Shown: in pieces, positions 60,752 through 64,000 of the stretch | How the letters are laid out: every line of letters begins with the position of its first letter | Position numbering within the stretch: the stretch's first letter is position 1 | DNA from: Candidatus Cryosericum terrychapinii | GTDB lineage: Bacteria; Caldisericota; Caldisericia; Cryosericales; Cryosericaceae | Direction: 5' to 3' | NCBI RefSeq assembly: GCF_003570925.1 | Contig: NZ_QXIS01000006.1 | Location: 19,417 to 83,416 of the forward strand | DNA: 64,000 nt | Made by a program: the position numbers and the translations under genes | Notes under the pieces: generated by a model | Databases searched by the model: none | What the model was told of the DNA's origin: nothing | What the model saw: the letters and a program-made list of their open reading frames with translations, nothing else

Positions 60752-61489
60752 CTACAGGACCATGAAGACTGCCGAGATGAGCAGTACGGCGTAAATGAGC
60801 TGGGTGAAGCGTTCACCGCTGATGTGGTGGTGCGCGATGTTTCCCAGCAGGGCGCCGAGCGCGAGGAACGGAAGAGACGTCAGGACAAGCCTCCCTGGCT
60901 CGCCGACCAGCTTGTGGCGCAAGACAATATCTGCGATGATGAACACGTTGAGTGTTGTCCAGATGGCGACCAGCGTGGCGCGGAACGAAGCTTTGTCCTT
61001 CAGCTTCTGAGTCGCATAGATAATGACAGGTGGACCACCCGAGGTGAACGCCCCCTGCATGGCGCCTCCGATGAACAGCAGGGTGTTGAGAAGCCAGGCA
61101 GGCCATGGTCGTGGTGTTCCTCTGCCTGGCCGGAACTGCCTGACCAGTCCCTGGATGCCGACGACGACCATGAAGATGGCGAGGATGTGCATCAGCGTGG
61201 TTTGTGGCAGGACGTTGTAGGCGATCATGCCAATAGGAAGTCCGGGCAAGACAAATGCAAGGATGCGCAGGTACTGCCGCCAGTCGACGTGCTTCCAGGA
61301 GACGACGAGGAGGTAGACATCCAGCACAAGGGCCAGAACGGTAAGGACGGGGCGAGCCGTGTCGATGCCGGTCAGGAGGATGCAGAACGGCATGGCCAGC
61401 ACGGCACAACCGAAGCCGGTGATCCCCTGGATGAAATGAGTCGCCAGGACGATGAGGCCAAACAGGACAGCAGTCAGAGCAAAGGGCAC
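60752..61489 (-). CDS. TauE/SafE-family permease (TSUP)
   Basis: This is about 245 residues from the GTG at 61489, with GGAGG 5-6 nt upstream. The much longer frame to 62506 runs antisense through a lipoprotein gene and is rejected. There are seven to eight helices: ALTAVLFGLIVLATHFIQGI, the TGFGCAVLAMPFCILL first motif, PGLPIGMIAYNVLPQTTLMH, and the second-repeat motif IGGAMQGAFTSGGPPVIIYA. The family exports sulfite, sulfoacetate or related sulfonates, or takes up anions. A TATACT box lies about 35 nt upstream of the start. Confidence 0.86.
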   Translation of the reverse strand: MPFALTAVLFGLIVLATHFIQGITGFGCAVLAMPFCILLTGIDTARPVLTVLALVLDVYLLVVSWKHVDWRQYLRILAFVLPGLPIGMIAYNVLPQTTLMHILAIFMVVVGIQGLVRQFRPGRGTPRPWPAWLLNTLLFIGGAMQGAFTSGGPPVIIYATQKLKDKASFRATLVAIWTTLNVFIIADIVLRHKLVGEPGRLVLTSLPFLALGALLGNIAHHHISGERFTQLIYAVLLISAVFMVL

Positions 61490-61669
61490 ATCTTCCTCCA
61501 CGCGTCCTCTCGGGGCGCACCCGAACAGTATACGCGGAATACGGCGGCTGGCTTGCCGACGCGGGCTGAAGCCAGCGCTCCTGTGTGCGTTTGCCAGCGT
61601 GCAAAGGAGAACCATACTGTGTTGGAGCATCAGCACTGTCCGGTGAGATGACAGCAGAGGGGAGGAACC

Positions 61670-62482
61670 ATGAGACTGAAGAGAGCAGTGGCAATCGTGC
61701 TGACAACAGGAATGGTGGTGGCGTGCGCAGGATGCCGGCCGAAGGCAGTCAGCATACCCGTTAACGGGCCTCCATCCATTGTCGTTCAGACCAAGCACGA
61801 GGAGGGCGAAACACTTCGTTACTCCATAAGAGCCGGCTATCCGCAGTTTCGGAGTACGCTGCCTGCGGGCGCCCTCGAAAAGGTCAACAAGGCTATCAGT
61901 GCCATAGTGCTTCCGGACATTGCGGGTCTGAAGCAGAATGCAGCTGATGACGCGGCATGGGCCGCGAAGAATCCCTCCGAGGCCGGCCAGCTGCCTGTTG
62001 ATCAGAGCAGTTTCCTGAACACTGAGTATGAGATTCCCTATCTGACGAACGACCTCGTCAGTGTCCGCATCCGGTTCGAGACGTACTCCGCTGGTGCGGC
62101 TCATGGTATGTCGTTCACACGCGTCCTCAACGCGAGGCTCAGCGATGGTGAGATCCTCGACACCGAGGGCCTGTTCCTCGACGGGAAGCAAGGTCTGCAG
62201 TGGCTTTCGCAGTACTGCGTGACAGACCTGAAGCGCCAGTATGGGGCAGACTACGAAGCACTGAGCAGCTTCGTGGAATATGGAACGACGCCTGTGGCGG
62301 ACAACTTCAAGAGCGTATCGCTGGAGCCTGGCGGTCTGGTCATCTCGTTCGACCCGTACCAGGTCGGTCCGTATGCCGCCGGTCCGCGTGAAGTCCACGT
62401 TCCTGCCAAGGATGTCCAGCCGATGCTGGCCGTCACCCTGTCGCCGGACGCGTTCAGTCTGGTGCTGGGAGCAGGCGACTGA
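61670..62482 (+). CDS. DUF3298/DUF4163-type lipoprotein
   Basis: This 270-residue protein has a lipoprotein signal peptide whose cysteine is Cys19 (VVAC) or Cys22. An N-terminal DUF4163-like part (RYSIRAGYPQFRSTLPAGAL) is followed by a DUF3298-like part (YSAGAAHGMSFTRVLNARLS, ISFDPYQVGPYAAGPREVHV). The fold is shared by RsiV and PdaC relatives, some of which bind lysozyme or peptidoglycan. GGGGAGGAACC precedes the ATG. Probably a cell-envelope protein. Confidence 0.83.
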   Translation: MRLKRAVAIVLTTGMVVACAGCRPKAVSIPVNGPPSIVVQTKHEEGETLRYSIRAGYPQFRSTLPAGALEKVNKAISAIVLPDIAGLKQNAADDAAWAAKNPSEAGQLPVDQSSFLNTEYEIPYLTNDLVSVRIRFETYSAGAAHGMSFTRVLNARLSDGEILDTEGLFLDGKQGLQWLSQYCVTDLKRQYGADYEALSSFVEYGTTPVADNFKSVSLEPGGLVISFDPYQVGPYAAGPREVHVPAKDVQPMLAVTLSPDAFSLVLGAGD

Positions 62483-62567
62483 GGTCCGGGGCGCTTGGCA
62501 GGTCATGTGTTTTGCCTAAACTGTCCATGCTGGCACTGTGTGCTGAGCGGGTTCTCAGGAGTACGAC

Positions 62568-63686
62568 GTGGGTGAGACAACCGAGTACGTCCACGTGTTC
62601 AACGACGCCATCAGGGCCTTGTTCTCCGATGCCGTGCGCATCACGCTGTGGGATCCTTCCGTCGTGGCGTTCTTCGTGCGGATGCGACGTGCACAGCGCA
62701 TGGCAGAACGCCGCCGCGCCCTGCTTGCAACAGAAGGGGTCCATGTGCCGCCATTCATGATCATCAGCGTGACAGGCCGCTGTAACCTTGCGTGCGCAGG
62801 CTGCTATGCCCAGGCTCAGCAGCGCCAGGAGGAGCCCGACATGACGTCCACTGAGCTCCTGAGTGTCGTCCGGCAGGGACATGACCTTGGTGTTGGCATC
62901 ATGCTGCTTGCCGGCGGTGAGCCGATGACGCGGGTGGACGACCTGCTGACGATTGCGCGCGAGGTACCTGACGTCGTGTTCCCGGTGTTCACCAATGGGA
63001 CACTCCTGGATGATCTGTTGGTGCGCCGGATCCGCAAGCAGCGCAACGTGGTCCCCGTCATCAGCCTCGAGGGATATGGAGCAGCAACAGACGCGCGTCG
63101 GGGTCAGGGTGTCGCCGCGCAGGCGCAGGCGGGCATCGCGCTGATGCGCAGGGCGGGTGTCTTCTTTGGGACATCGTTGACGGTCACCCGTCTGAACATC
63201 GATACGGTCCTCGACGAGCAGTATCTGCGAAGTCTCATCGACCTGGGGAGCAGACTGTTCTTCTTCGTCGAATATGTTCCGGTACGAGAGGGAACCGAAT
63301 CGCTCGTCCTGGACAGCGCCCAGCGTGCGCGGCTGGCGGCGGCCGTCGCTTCGCTGCAGAAGCGGTTGCGTAGCTTGTTCATCGCATTCCCCGGCGACGA
63401 GGAGGCACTCGGCGGCTGCCTGGCTGCAGGGCGCGGGTTCATCCACATCAGCCCGTCAGGGCGGGTGGAGCCATGTCCGTTCGCTCCGTATTCTGACGTC
63501 AGCATCCGGAATGTGCCGCTGCGTGATGCGCTGGCGTCGCCTCTGCTCGCCACCATCCGCACCAACCATGACAAGCTGACCGAGACCAGCGGAGGCTGCG
63601 CTCTGTGGTCACAGCGCGAGTGGGTGCAGTCGTTGCTGCCCGATGCGGAGGAGGAAGACGCCACTGATCGGGAAGCATCCATATGA
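62568..63686 (+). CDS. Radical SAM protein with Cys-containing C-terminal region
   Basis: This is about 372 residues; GTG start with CAGGAG 6 nt upstream. A helical N-terminal region of about 60 residues leads to TGRCNLACAGCYAQAQQ with the CX3CX2C cluster ligands Cys72, Cys76 and Cys79, and LLAGGEPMTRVDDLL for SAM binding. A C-terminal segment has Cys residues in LGGCLAAGRGFIHISPSGRV, VEPCPFAPYSDVSI and SGGCALW, spaced as in SPASM-like auxiliary cluster domains. Proteins of this sort modify peptides or lipids. The stop overlaps the MGMT-like gene by 4 nt. Confidence 0.86.
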   Translation: MGETTEYVHVFNDAIRALFSDAVRITLWDPSVVAFFVRMRRAQRMAERRRALLATEGVHVPPFMIISVTGRCNLACAGCYAQAQQRQEEPDMTSTELLSVVRQGHDLGVGIMLLAGGEPMTRVDDLLTIAREVPDVVFPVFTNGTLLDDLLVRRIRKQRNVVPVISLEGYGAATDARRGQGVAAQAQAGIALMRRAGVFFGTSLTVTRLNIDTVLDEQYLRSLIDLGSRLFFFVEYVPVREGTESLVLDSAQRARLAAAVASLQKRLRSLFIAFPGDEEALGGCLAAGRGFIHISPSGRVEPCPFAPYSDVSIRNVPLRDALASPLLATIRTNHDKLTETSGGCALWSQREWVQSLLPDAEEEDATDREASI

Positions 63687-64000
63687 GGCCGACAGACACT
63701 CTCTTCGAACGTGTCTGGAGCATCGCGGCGAAGGTACCACGTGGCAAGGTGACAACGTATGGCGCCATCGCGCGTGCCCTGGGGAGTCCTGGAGCGGCCC
63801 GGACGGTGGGCTGGGCGATGCGGGCAGCGCCCGTCAGATCAGGGCTGCCGTGTCACCGTGTGATCAATGTCACGGGTGAACTGTCCCCCGAGGACACGTT
63901 TGGCGGGCCCGGTGTCCAGCGGTCACTGCTCGAGAGCGAGGGAGTTACCTTCGACGTGCAGGGGCGCGTCGACATGAAGCGCCATCTCTGGATACCCTAG
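63683..64000 (+). CDS. MGMT-type methyltransferase domain protein
   Basis: This 105-residue protein consists only of the DNA-binding/active-site domain of O6-alkylguanine transferases (LFERVWSIAAKVPRGKVTTY, YGAIARALGSPGAARTVGWA). The active-site motif is LPCHRVINVTG, with the acceptor cysteine present, unlike the PWHR of alkyltransferase-like (ATL) proteins. It lacks the usual N-terminal domain of Ogt. The start overlaps the radical SAM gene (ATGA) and the stop falls on the last base of the window, so the gene is complete. Confidence 0.87.
   Translation: MRPTDTLFERVWSIAAKVPRGKVTTYGAIARALGSPGAARTVGWAMRAAPVRSGLPCHRVINVTGELSPEDTFGGPGVQRSLLESEGVTFDVQGRVDMKRHLWIP

Noticed and set aside
61490..62506. 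Long N-terminal extension of the TauE-like permease frame
   Set aside because: It runs antisense through a complete lipoprotein gene; a GTG with a good ribosome-binding site at 61489 gives the normal family length.
1..64000. CRISPR arrays, tRNA or rRNA genes, transposases and integrases
   Set aside because: I scanned for evenly spaced repeats, tRNA T-loop and acceptor patterns and typical recombinase motifs and saw none. A covariance-model search would be more sensitive.

Overview
The window is 64 kb of compact, moderately GC-rich bacterial DNA with no rRNA, tRNA, CRISPR array, transposase or integrase that I could see. The gene content suggests an anaerobe with an S-layer: a desulfoferrodoxin-type superoxide reductase, a three-SLH-domain surface protein, two secreted proteases carrying copper-amine-oxidase N-terminal-like domains, an archaeal/fungal-type aspartate-semialdehyde dehydrogenase and a PyrBI-type aspartate transcarbamoylase. 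This fits lineages such as Caldisericota/Cryosericota, Thermotogota-like or Clostridia-like bacteria. The assignment is an inference and no marker gene settles it.

Region 1 (0.3-15 kb) is an accessory, defence-rich segment. It opens with two isochorismatase-fold hydrolases. A DUF6922/AbiEii-type toxin-antitoxin pair follows, whose promoter overlaps a 22-bp dyad, then a nitroreductase. Next is a single-chain PD-ExK nuclease/N6-adenine methylase (type IIG/ISP-like), overlapping a HEPN protein that resembles ApeA. A convergent six-gene minus-strand cluster then encodes a HerA-like ATPase, a TcmP-family protein, an SPL-like radical SAM protein, an AbiJ-like HEPN protein, a membrane protein and a small proline-rich protein. 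This cluster is the best candidate for an undescribed multi-gene system.

Region 2 (15-23 kb) holds membrane proteins, a hybrid CHASE4 histidine kinase, a 967-residue ice-binding-like/SLH surface protein and desulfoferrodoxin. Region 3 (23.3-33.4 kb) is core metabolism on the minus strand: asd-lysC, a complete pyrimidine operon pyrBICFKDE except carbamoyl-phosphate synthase, and an RNB exoribonuclease. Region 4 (33.5-43.4 kb) contains a UlaA-like PTS permease split by one in-frame TGA and an AlkZ-like glycosylase. It also has an AT-rich two-gene island (universal stress protein plus anion permease) and the end-processing operon sbcD-sbcC-nurA.

Region 5 (43.6-58.7 kb) carries an HtrA-like protease, a nitroreductase, radC, an AT-rich methyltransferase and a papain-like secreted protease. 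It also carries a two-component system followed by a MacA-MacB-type efflux operon. Similar direct repeats precede both the two-component system and the efflux operon, which suggests a regulon. Region 6 (58.8-64 kb) has mutM, an aminotransferase, a TauE-like permease, a DUF3298-type lipoprotein, a radical SAM protein and a short MGMT-like protein.

Two genome-scale patterns stand out. First, three genes (the HerA-like ATPase, radC and the MacB-type ATPase) are each followed, after one or two intervening genes, by a diverged copy of their own last 20-35 codons. Second, TATACT -10 boxes recur upstream of genes, and in sbcD and the hybrid kinase the box ends exactly 6 nt before the start codon, implying leaderless mRNAs.
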